Source of the DNA: Saposhnikovia divaricata
Lineage: Eukaryota > Streptophyta > Magnoliopsida > Apiales > Apiaceae
NCBI GenBank assembly: GCA_036435485.1
Contig: CM071595.1
Coordinates: 106,322,580-106,386,579, forward strand
Reading direction: 5' to 3'
Length of the DNA: 64,000 bases
Shown here: positions 46,241 to 56,313 of the stretch, piece by piece
Numbering within the stretch: the first letter of the stretch is position 1
Layout: every line of letters begins with the position of its first letter
The notes under the pieces: model-generated
Database searches by the model: none
The model's input: only the letters and a program-made list of their open reading frames with translations
Told to the model about the DNA's origin: nothing
Translations under genes and position numbers: made by a program

Positions 46241-47040
46241 ATTTATTCGACTAGGATCCTAATCGAAATGTCGACCAGGAATCCATGTCGAAATGCCTTC
46301 GAGCAGAGTGACAAAATAGCATTTATTTGACTAGGATCCTAATCGAAATGTCGACCAGGAATCCATGTCGAAATGCCTTCGAGCAGAGTGACAAAATAGC
46401 ATTTATTCGACTAGGATCCTGATCGAAATGTTGACCAGGAATCCATGTCGAAATGCCTTCGAGCAGAGTGACAAAATAGCATTTATTCGACTAGGATCCT
46501 GATCGAAATGTCGACCAGGAATCCATGTCGATATGCCTTCGAGCAGAATGACAAAATAGCATTTATTCGACTAGGATCCTGATCGAAATGTCGACCAGGA
46601 ATCCATGTCGAAATGCCTTCGAGCAGAATGACAAAATAGCATTTATTCGACTAGGATCCTGATCGAAATGTCGACCACGAATCCATGTCGAAATGCCTTC
46701 GAGTAGAATGACAAAATGGCATTTATTCGACTAGGATCCTGATCGAAATGTCGACCAGGAATCCATGTCGAAATGCCTTCGAGCAGAGTGTTAAAATGAA
46801 GTTTTGTCAACTAGGATCCTGATCGAAATATCGACCAGGAATCCTCATCGAATGGCTGTCGACCAGAATGTCAAAATGAGGATTAGTCGACTAGGATCCT
46901 GATCGATATTTCGATCAGGAATCCTCGTCGAAGTGTTGTCGACCAGACTGCAGAGTTGAAGATTAATCGACTAGGATCCTGGTCTAAAGTTCGATCAGGA
47001 ATCCTGATCGAAATGCCTTCGACCAGAATGCTAGAGTTGT
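46241..47040 (+). repeat. 80-bp tandem array, ten copies in exact register
   Basis: CTAGGATCCT recurs at 46251, 46331, 46411, 46491, 46571, 46651, 46731, 46811, 46891 and 46971, exactly every 80 bp. The first seven copies are nearly identical; the last three are more diverged. Each unit seems to be an old dimer: two half-units with ATCC..(G/T)TCGAAATG and a TCGA.CAG ending. It lies upstream of the antisense promoter and before the 3' LTR. Confidence 0.96.
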
Positions 47041-47422
47041 GATTCTGATGGATTTTGTTAATTTTCCTAAAAAATAGGGTTTTTTGGAAAAATTTCATAA
47101 GTTCTGCACAACTATGGTGTGGTTAAAATGATGATGGTAGAAAATACTCATGAGTAAAATGAAAATAAGGATATTGTCAAGAAGATATATGACATTCAGA
47201 CCAAGCAGGTTAACACATTGATCAAACTTGTTGACATCCGTGCTAATAAGAGGAAGATTAAGAACGCTACTTATAGCATACCAGTAAAAATTGATTAGCC
47301 TCGAATAAGGCAATTCGTCGTAAATGTGTAGGTCACTCCACACTTTGCATTCAAGACGATATCTGTGAAACACTAGTGTACATGAGCCTTTTAACTTCAA
47401 TGAAAACCTGATCAGTTTTCTT

Positions 47423-47439
47423 AGAAGTTGGGGGGCAAA
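47423..47439 (+). other. Polypurine tract of gypsy-2
   Basis: AGAAGTTGGGGGGCAAA abuts the 3' LTR start at 47440. The ending GGGGGCAAA is shared with gypsy-1. Confidence 0.85.
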
Positions 47440-47954
47440 TGATATGGGTTTGAAGTAAGCCCTAGAAATACATTTAATGACACATTGAATGAACCTAGGT
47501 TGGTCCAAATTCAAAGCCCAATTGTGAGGCCCAAAACCCTAATTATGATAATAATTTCGTAATTAGATAAATCAGCAAAAATAGGACTCCGTTATCAAGT
47601 CCTATGGATATCCAAATTATTTAAGGAGTGATCCCCAAGTCATAGGAGTCCAATACGAATTAGCCTTCCTCGTGGAAGGATCCAGAAACGGGATTAGAGT
47701 GGGTATCTTGTCCACCAAGATACCAAACCCTACTCTAACTCTAAGGCTTCGAATGCCTATATAAAGGACCTGATCCTTCAACCTAGAACTACATTTTTTA
47801 TTGGCTTGATTCTTGATATTTGCAAGATACGTAAGCATCTTGTGAGGACCCGAATTAAGTCACGAAACACTTGATCAGCCATTAAAGCTCAAAACTTCCA
47901 TAAACCCTAGAATTAAATACGTAATAAATATACCCTATTTTTCGTTCCACAACA
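47440..47954 (+). repeat. gypsy-2 3' LTR (515 bp)
   Basis: Same length as the 5' LTR, no indels, about 11 substitutions. Followed by target copy AACGG. Confidence 0.95.
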
Positions 47955-48100
47955 AACGGGTTTTTTATATGAAATAAAACAAGTTAACCACTATAAATCC
48001 ATCGAAATACAAAACACACGTGCACACACGTAAACATGGTTAAGGTATATAATATTATAGTCTATAAGTGTGTTGAAGAAATAATCACACGAAAAATACA

Positions 48101-48138
<38 letters not shown>

Positions 48139-48385
48139 TTTATACGATTTGATGGTCGGGTTGGTTTAATCGGATGGATAAACTTGTGAAACCTAACCCA
48201 AACCAAAATTTTCGGGTTTTAAAAATATAAAACCATAACCAAACCAAACCGAAAAAAAACCTAAATTTTCGGTTTGGTCGATTTTTAGAAAACCATGCTC
48301 ACCCCTAGTTCAAACCCACCTTATCTACATTTTTTTACATGCTCTCTTAGGAACCCACTACAATAAATTCTTGGGTCCGCCACTG

Positions 48386-48700
48386 ATGGCAACTATTTTC
48401 TAGCTCTTATTGCTGAGAAATTAAGTGAAGGGGAAGAAGTATTAACTCCGTTCTTAGATAAAAGACTGAAAGGTGAAGCAGATCCAAGCAAGTGCTAGAG
48501 CTTGCAAAGTGGCTTGCTGGTGCATTCAAGATAACGAGAAGAATAGGCTAAGTATGGGGTTTGTGATTCGTATTCTAGAGGGGCTTTTGTAAGTGGGGAT
48601 TCCTCCAATTCCTCGGTTGCTTCTAGGTTTCACAAAGCAAAATAGATCTCAACCCAAATTTTACCAGAACTATACATTCAGTGCAACTCCATCCATCAAT
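48386..48700 (+). pseudogene. S-receptor-like kinase copy B, 3' remainder
   Basis: This continues copy B directly after the hAT-1 target duplication ATGGCAAC. The nucleotide sequence matches copy A from about 31396 on (EKLSEGEEVL, FLDKRLKGEA), then frameshifts. It shows that 12.3 kb of transposon DNA separates two halves of one former exon. Confidence 0.9.
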
Positions 48701-48853
48701 TAGAGCTTCTATTTTGAATGTTGTAAGGGACTGTACTCATTCAGACTTACCTTTGTGGAGTTTTAAATTTGTGGTTGGTTGGTACTTGTAAAGATAATTT
48801 TTACACTTTTTTGAAGTTCAAAATCTACAACGTTGTGATCTGAACTCTATATA

Positions 48854-49217
48854 CTCTCTCCGTCCCAAAAAAATTGACACACTTTCCTTTTTGGGTAGTC
48901 CCAAAACTAATGAACCTCCTATACTTACTATTTTTTGAACACTACTTTTTACTATTACACCCACTAACTTTAATCCTTTTTTATTAAACAAATACTATAA
49001 ACACTATTACACCCACTATTTTACTCCTACTATCACTATAAACACTATTATACCCATTACTTTACTCCTACTATCTCAAATCTATTATTAAATATTTATA
49101 GGTCCCACAATTTTACCCACTTTTCATCTAACTTTACTCATTTTCTAATAAGTCAATTGTAACTTTCTTAATCTCCGTGAAAGTCAAACTAACTCAAACT
49201 TTATGGGACGGAGGGAG
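48854..49217. mobile_element. Stowaway-type MITE (364 bp)
   Basis: CTCTCTCCGTCCC at the left and GGGACGGAGGGAG at the right are inverted repeats; TA flanks at 48852-48853 and 49218-49219. The right half matches the partial copy at 1-128. No coding capacity. Confidence 0.9.
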
Positions 49218-49520
49218 TATTTGTTATCAGATGGTCTTTTATTTTATTTTATTTGCTAGCTAAAGTGTACTAAAAAATAAGAATAATAGTGAATAATCTG
49301 GGGGCCACACCCCGCGGCAATACAGGAAACTTGGATAAGGAAAGCTAAGCAAGAAGCTAAATATGCAGCTACCTACGTATTGGTCTTCATCTTGAAAGTC
49401 TCGAAGCTCAATAAATATCAGATAGGTTGTACCTCATTGTGCTACCCTGCAACTGGTATATACAGACCAGACTTATTACTTTTATATTATTATCACCTTA
49501 GATCAATTATTATGTATATA

Positions 49521-50077
49521 CAGTGTTGTAAAAAAGTGGGAATCGGACTTAATCGGTGGAGGCACCGTTCAGGAATTAATCGGGAATTAATCGGAATGAT
49601 TAATCGGATCATTAATCGGAACTAATTTAATATTATTTTTAAATATAATTATTATTAATATACGTAATTATTTTATTATTTTGATTATACATGAATAATT
49701 ATCATATATTTATACAAATATATTTAAAATATGTAGAATTATTAAAGTAAATATAAATTTTAAAATCTAATTTTTAAATTGGGGTTAATATGAGAGAAAA
49801 AATTGATAAAATTCATGATTTAATCGTTTAAAATATTAATTTTGTATATGAAATTAATATTTTTCTTAAAATTTATTCATTTTTATACTTTTTGAATTTT
49901 TTTAATTTTTCTACAATTTTTTCAATTTTTTACCAAAATTGCCGATTTTTTACCGATTATTCCGATTTTTGACCGATTAATCCTGATTTTTCGAAAAAAC
50001 GATTTTTTAACCGATTTTTATAAAATCAGTTCGGTGACCTACCGAACAGCGATTAATCGCCGACTTTTAGAACAGAA
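49521..50077. mobile_element. hAT-type MITE (557 bp)
   Basis: The left end CAGTGTTGTAAAA and the inverse of the right end, TTCTGTTCTAAAA, match at 9 of 13 bases. An 8-bp target duplication TGTATATA is present at 49513-49520 and 50078-50085. The interior has clustered ATTAATCGG repeats on the left and their inverse CCGATTAAT types on the right. Confidence 0.65.
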
Positions 50078-50085
50078 TGTATATA

Positions 50086-51330
50086 TAGCCTATCTTTTTA
50101 AGTTTATCCATACAGTAGTCTATTTTGTACTCCTTCACACTATTAGACTTAATTGATCTGTGTCCTATAGGTTTACGGACTGGGAATCCACTTGTTCAGT
50201 TACTTCCTCGTCTACGAATGTGCTTTTTTAAGTTATAGTCAGTTAAATGCAAGCTAATTTTGTTCAAGTACTTTACGGATCATGGATTCTTATAGTACAC
50301 GGATTTTCTCAATCATGGCCATTATGATAGTCTTGATGAAAATTTTATGCAACTGTCAACAATTTCTCAAGATCGCGGTCAACAATTTTTTAAAGTAAAT
50401 AATATATTGTTACGGATTACTACTCAATAGTCGATGATATTTTGAACCAGATATTTTAAAATGCAAGTTTAGTACAAGAACTGAACTCCTCCATTTATAT
50501 GCCAAGTGAATGCAAGTTTAGTACAAGAACTGAACTCCTCCATTTATGTGCTAGGTGAATAGAAGGTGAATAGAGCTTTAAATTTATAACTTTTGCAGTT
50601 TGATCATTCTAAAATTTTTAAAAATCACCACCATTTACAATCAGTCACCTTATGGGAGAAAAAATTGTATTCGTTTAACAAGATCTCATAAGAAGATCAA
50701 AAATCTTGATATCGATATTCTTAGACGATAGAAACCTTGGTCAATTTCTTCACTTCAATTTCTGTAACCTGGTGCCCCAAAAGTGCTGTATTTCTATATC
50801 TGTCTTCAACCGGAAAATATGAAAACCAAACCATTATATTCTCAACAAGCAAGTAAAAGACAATGTTCTTATGACAAGAAGCTAGGAGTAGGATTCCTCA
50901 AACAATGTCATTGTTCATTTTCTTAACAATGTTTTCCACATTTTCATAAGTGTCGTCCCCGCAAAATATAGTACAGTTTGACAAGATTATATTTTGAAGC
51001 GAAATAATTTATCCATCTCTCGCATCATAGCCTTCGTAAGTGGAAAGAGGAGTTTGAGGTTAGGGTGACGGCGGAGGCATGTTATATGCACGATAGTATG
51101 TATCAGGGCAGGGGCCTCTAAAATCCTACCTTCAAAAAAAAATTAGATAAATATGTCATGGACATGATACAGTTTTATAGTCTTAATAAAAGCATAGACG
51201 AAAAAATGTGACCTGAGGAGAGGAGAGATCACCCAGTTGCTTCTTTTGTTTTCGTATGTACATAAATAAGAATATAAGCCCATGCCAAGAAGCGCAAGAA
51301 GGATTCCAATAATGTTTCTGGTTGTAAAAG
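50086..51330. other. Spacer without a recognisable gene
   Basis: About 1.2 kb of AT-rich sequence between the hAT-type MITE and gypsy-3. It holds the 49-bp duplication at 50461-50558 and no convincing ORF. Confidence 0.5.
50461..50558. repeat. 49-bp tandem duplication
   Basis: Two adjacent copies starting ATGCAAGTTTAGTACAAGAA (50461 and 50510), differing at about three positions. It looks like a simple slippage or repair duplication. Confidence 0.9.
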
Positions 51331-54300
51331 TGTAACACCCCCAGATCCGGGGTCAGGGATCTGGTGGTTACGGTCTTACATCCATTCATAATACTTGACT
51401 TGAGTCCACAATAAATAAATTACATGCTGTGACCCCACAATAATTACCACTCACACACACAACAGTTATAGTCCCAGAGATGAAATTGAAATAAGTCTTA
51501 CATTAAAGGGTTACGAATAAAAGTTATTACAATCCCAAAAGGATAACATCATAGGTTTAAAAGTTTTGCCGTTGATTACATTAATTATACATATAGTTAA
51601 ACAGGAAACAAAAGCTGTCTAACTATGCTACCTCAGCAATGGCGGCTAGCATCTCAGCGGGTAGTTCGGTGGGTCGGGTAACCTGCTTGCGCCGAGTGCG
51701 CCTGACGCGAGCCATCTGTCCTAGCTGTTGTTGTGACATAATATAAACAAAGCAAGGGTGAGCGAAAGCCCACCAACAAATATATAACTGAACGATAATT
51801 TAAAACAGTTCAAAGCTATCTTTTAAACCATATGCCATGCATTTACGGAAATGATGCCAGTATAATATGAACGATGAAGTTACAAGGTAACTTAAAGTAT
51901 TTGTTTGAAGGAATATCTGCTACATCAAAGTAAGCGAGATATTATTATCGTTATTAAGAAGAGGAACTTGCAAGAAAGGGTTGCAATTCCAGTTATGACT
52001 CTTTTCCAACTCTGCCAACAGTAATCATGTTGCAGGAAATAAATGAATTTGGATGATGAACCAATGATGGAGTATTCACCGCGCCCGCTGTTCCAATCTT
52101 GATGATCAGTCGAGATCGTACAGCTCAATTTAGATTTACTACCGGTAGAAGGAAGAACTGACGGCTTTACTTGTATACCGCCATGCTAGCTCTCCCCGGC
52201 CAACGGTTGGGCCAAGGGGATGGACCGGCGCTACTCGGCCTCTTACACGACTCCTAGTTCAAATAGAGTTCATGATTCTGAATATAACGTTCGTCCCCCT
52301 TTCCCCAAGTATAATACTTGTTGATAAGACTCCACAAAGTAGTCGTATCTAGTTGGAAAGGAAAATTTACCAATAACTCCCAAGCTATTACTTGGTAACG
52401 GATATCAACTTGTTCCAGTAATCTTACCCCTCGAAAGATGAGAAGGTAAACAACGACTTAATAAGTCAACGGCACCCGAGTTGCGGGTGAAGGGAATACT
52501 TTATGACCGGGAAGTCGACAAGATAAATAACATTTTTCCAAGTAAGGTTCCCTTATTATTAAGAAGATAGACTCAAAGATGAATGATGTCTGGGAACCTT
52601 TCTTGATATAAGATTAATAATAATATGACTTCGAAATATTTTCTGTAATAATCGAAGAAGATTAACCTTATCGAGATTATTCTAAGTATGGAATAAATAT
52701 TCAGAGAATATTTATTGAGTTAAAATATTGAAAGAATATTTGGGAATATGAAAGAATATTTTTAATCAGAGTATTTCTCAAAATAATCCCTGAAGAAATA
52801 TCAGGAGAATATTTATTGAATAAATAAATATTTAAATGAATATTCAAAACAATATTCATTAATTAATAAGACCTGAAAAGAATATTTAAGGTAATATTCA
52901 TGATTAATTAGGAATTTAAATGAATATTCAAAAGTAATATTCATTTAATGAATAATATCCTAAATGAATATCAAGTAATATTCATTTAGTAATCCAAGCC
53001 TTAAGGAATATTCGAAATAATATTCGATAATTAAATCAAGCTTCAGATGAATATTAAAATAATATTCATCAAGTATTTAATATCTTAAATGAATATTCAA
53101 AAGTAATATTGATTTAATAAAATAATAATCTAAAAGAATATCCAAAATAATATTCATTTAATAGTCTCATCTTTAGAAGAATATTCGAAATAATAGTCGA
53201 TAATCAGTTCGACTCTGAATGAATATTGAGAAATATTATTCGTTGAATAGTTACGTTCAAATAATTATTTGAAGTAAGGATCGTTAAAATAATTAGTCTC
53301 GAACGAATATTCAAATAATATTCGTCGCCCAAATAATAGAAAATATTTACTTAAATATCTTCTTCCGAGGTAATCTCGATATATCAAGGAATATTGACTC
53401 CCGGTCTATTTTTGATTAATAAGATATATACGCCCTTCTATGAGGGTCTTATAATAACCGGCTTATAACTGATATATAACTATCTAGCTTATAAGCCAAC
53501 AATAACATTCAGGGAACAAGTATATCAATTCAACTTGAAAGTAGGCATGCATGCAATGGCATATGTACATCAGCAATCATATATATATATTTATTCAATC
53601 ACAACAACAGCCTAAAAGAAGGGAATTGAAACTTACCTGGTAGTCGAGTACGGTAAGGGGTAGTGGTAGCGGGTCCCGGTTCAGCCTGGTGATCTATAAA
53701 TAGCCAAGGCATTCGGGATTAATCACTTAACATATTAAAAGTTAAGTTATACTTAAATCGAAACACGTTCTCGAGTTATCTCGTTATACCCCTATTAGTG
53801 GATTACTTATTATCACTGATCCGACCCGACATTCGTTCGTTAATACGACATGTCACTGCACTTATACTTGGGACATACTTGAGTCATACGAGTTCTAAGG
53901 TTGATCGTTACGAACCAATCTTATACTCCGAGTTTTATCGCCCGTTTTCTAAGTGTTTTACCAAAGTTACAAAAGAGTCGTCTTTTAGGGGTTCGTTCGC
54001 GTTTAACCTTGACTCGAACATTTTTAATAAATCGAAAAATGCTCTTTTTGACATACGGTTTTCTTTCACACCTTCCTTCTTACCCCTAGTATTTATTTAC
54101 CAAGATTCGCCATGACGTTACATTGCTTACGAGGGTTCAATTTCAGTTACGAACTTTTGTTTACGGATTCGAACTACTTTTAGTAATTTAGTCATAAATC
54201 CTAAACCGTAAGTCCGTTTCACGTGATCTTTATATCAAAACGAAGCTTATAACATAATCTAGCCTTTCATTGCAAAATCCGAGACTGGACAGTGTGTTCA

Positions 54301-55869
54301 TGCTACTGCTAATCACGGTTTCTTAAGGCTAACGACAATCGGGCATTACGACGGCTATGTTTACATGATTTCCAAATTTCAAACCATCCAATAATTATAG
54401 TTTCCACTCCAAACAACATTTACATTTTATTCAACCATGAACTAAGACCAAGCAATGTCTTTCCGTTCATCTAAACTAATTTCACATTTAATAAATCCCA
54501 ATCATAATCTTAAGGTCCTAAACATGCATTAAATCCATATAACTCATCTAAAATACCGAAACTTAAACTAAGAGCTTGGTTTTCAAGAGTGGTATACCTT
54601 CCTTGGTGTATGTATGAACTTATCAAGCCTTGTTTAGCCCTTATCTAGCCTTAGTATAGCTTGAATAATCAAAAGAAATCAAGAAATAAAAGTTAGTTTA
54701 TGAAGAACACTATTCATCATCATCTTTGATGATTTATTTGAAAATGATAAAAGATGAATTTGAAGCTGAAATTTCTAGGAGATCATTACCATGATATGTA
54801 GTACTTACCATAAAAATTTGAAGAACAAGTGATGGTTGGAAGTTGGACTTCCAATTAGCTAAGAATGGGCAGATTTTTATGAAGAAATGGAGAAAAATGG
54901 TGGTGGTTTGTTTTGTTTTGGTGATTTATGGCTAATACATGTATAACCCTTGCATATATAATGGATGCATCTCTTTTAATGTGTTGTTGGCAATCCAATG
55001 GTGCCACTTGTTGCTTCCTCATTGGGCCAAGTGTTGGCACTACAACAAACAACTCCATTTTTGCAAGAATGCAATTACACCACTCATCTTGTAGTTGACT
55101 TATAAGGATGTTACTTGGGTTTCTCCTTTTCCCACCAATTGCACTTGTTTGTCTCTTGGTTATTTATTCGTTCCTTTGTCCGGGTATTACTCAATTTCCT
55201 TGCTTGTTCGTTGATCGTTCGAGGGAATAACTCATTCGTTTCTAGTTAGGGTTTTACCGAAAACCTTCTTAATATTTCTAATACTATTCTTCATCTTACT
55301 TAATACTTCTCGAATTTAAATTCCTTAATTCCCTTTTATAACTCCTTAAGTCTTGTAGTGTCCAGGGAAATCTCGGAGAAAATAAAAGTGCTCTTTTTCT
55401 GAATCCGACGGCTTTTACATACACTTATTTTCTTCCTGGATCACTAATACGAACTCAGAAATCCGTTCCGAATACCGGGTATATCATTATTATAATAATA
55501 TTCCAAATTCCACCAAAATCACTATTCATCACTTATTTTTATTTAATTCCTATAATTAGGAAAATGAACCTGGTTCACTCTCGAGTGCTTCTTAACCTTT
55601 TTACGGAACCGCTGGACTTATAATAGATATTGATTTGGATGACACAAGAATAATCTTACTTGAAGTAATATACTTATATCCTTAGGAGATAGATCATTCT
55701 TACCTATGCCGTCAACCAAAAGTATTCTGCATGACATGTAAGTAATTGAATTCAAATCCGTTCCATTTATTTAATAGATCTTCGTTACATCGCAGTCATA
55801 ACCACTATTCATTCTTACATCATTAAATACATAAAAGTTTTAATCCCACCCAAAATCTGGGTTCTTACA
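51331..55869 (-). repeat. gypsy-3 3' LTR (4539 bp)
   Basis: On the minus strand it runs TGTAAGAACCC to GGGGGTGTTACA. It contains no convincing gene; short frames (for example 51925-52128, present also in the other LTR) are not supported. An AT-rich array lies at about 52690-53400. Confidence 0.9.
52690..53400. repeat. Array of dyad motifs GAATATTC/AATATTC in the gypsy-3 LTR
   Basis: The pattern GAATATTC, a short A-rich spacer, then TAATATTCATTTA recurs more than ten times at irregular spacing of about 50-70 bp. Many units can fold back (GAATATT against AATATTC). The same array occurs in the right LTR (about 63445-64000). Confidence 0.8.
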
Positions 55870-55888
55870 GTCTCCCCTCCTTAAAAGG
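55870..55888 (-). other. Polypurine tract of gypsy-3
   Basis: On the minus strand AAGGAGGGGAGAC directly precedes the 3' LTR start TGTAAG. Confidence 0.8.
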
Positions 55889-55902
55889 ATTCCGTCCCGG
55901 AA

Positions 55903-56313
55903 TCAGTTTGAAAACAAGTGGGGGTACTTTTCTTGCATTGCGCTTTCAAGTTCCCAGGTGGATTCTTCTACATTGTGGTTCTGCCACAAAACTCTGACTA
56001 GCTGAATGACCTTGTTTCGGAGCACTTGCTCTTTCCGGTCTATGATTTCCACAGGTTGCTCCACATAGGTCAGGTCTGGTTGCATATCCACTTGCTCATA
56101 CTCTACAATATGCTTTGCATCCGGATTATACTTCCTCAGCATCGAAACATGAAACACATTGTGCACCTGCTGTAGATTCGGGGGCAATGCGAGTTCATAA
56201 GCTAGTTCCCCAATCCGTCTCAAGATCTCAAATGGTCCAATGTATCTGGGACTCAGCTTTCCTTTCTTCCCAAATCTCATTAAACCTTTCCAAGGTGACA
56301 CTTTCAAGAACAC
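55903..56313 (-). pseudogene. gypsy-3 integrase C-terminus and chromodomain (out of frame)
   Basis: Continues the polyprotein after a 1-base frameshift at about 56316-56325. The GPY/F-type segment KLSPRYIGPFEILRRIGELA is followed by LPPNLQQVHNVFHVSMLRKY and a chromodomain-like stretch (PVEIIDRKEQVLRNKVI ... ESTWELE) that in this family helps target insertion to particular chromatin. The segment is intact but needs the upstream frame. Confidence 0.85.

Larger units (their letters stand above)
37338..47954 (+). mobile_element. gypsy-2: complete Ty3/gypsy LTR retrotransposon, Tat lineage
   Basis: 515-bp LTRs at both ends (about 11 mismatches), perfect 5-bp target duplication AACGG (37333-37337, 47955-47959), PBS and PPT. 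The order is gag, protease, RT, dual RNase H, integrase, antisense gene, 80-bp tandem array. It is inserted in hAT-2. Sense lesions: stops at 38237, 38531, 38681, 40245 and 40566, and frameshifts near 39930, 40820, 41007 and 42360. Confidence 0.95.
36944..48307. mobile_element. hAT-2: hAT-type MITE split by gypsy-2
   Basis: Ends TAGGGGTGTGCA and GCTCACCCCTA are inverted copies. The 8-bp target duplication GTTCAAAC is perfect at 36936-36943 and 48308-48315. Interior parts on both sides of gypsy-2 are rich in AACCAAACC and GGTTTGGTT motifs. Without gypsy-2 the element would be about 740 bp and non-coding. Confidence 0.87.
36116..48385. mobile_element. hAT-1: non-autonomous hAT element, now containing other elements
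   Basis: Terminal inverted repeats CAGGGGCGGACCTA (left) and CAGTGGCGGACCCA (inverse of the right end), with a perfect 8-bp target duplication ATGGCAAC at 36108-36115 and 48386-48393, the hallmark of hAT. Without the gypsy-2 insertion (element plus one target copy) it would be about 1.65 kb. No transposase frame is visible. Parts inside include repeated AGGAACCCAC motifs. Confidence 0.88.

Noticed and set aside
46241..47040. Regular 80-bp repeats considered as a CRISPR-like array
   Set aside because: The whole 80-bp unit is repeated with no unique spacers, inside a plant retrotransposon; it is a tandem satellite-like array.
51925..52128. 67-codon minus-strand frame that recurs exactly at 62679-62882
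   Set aside because: Both copies lie in the two LTRs of gypsy-3, which are nearly identical along their whole length; repetition is no evidence of coding.
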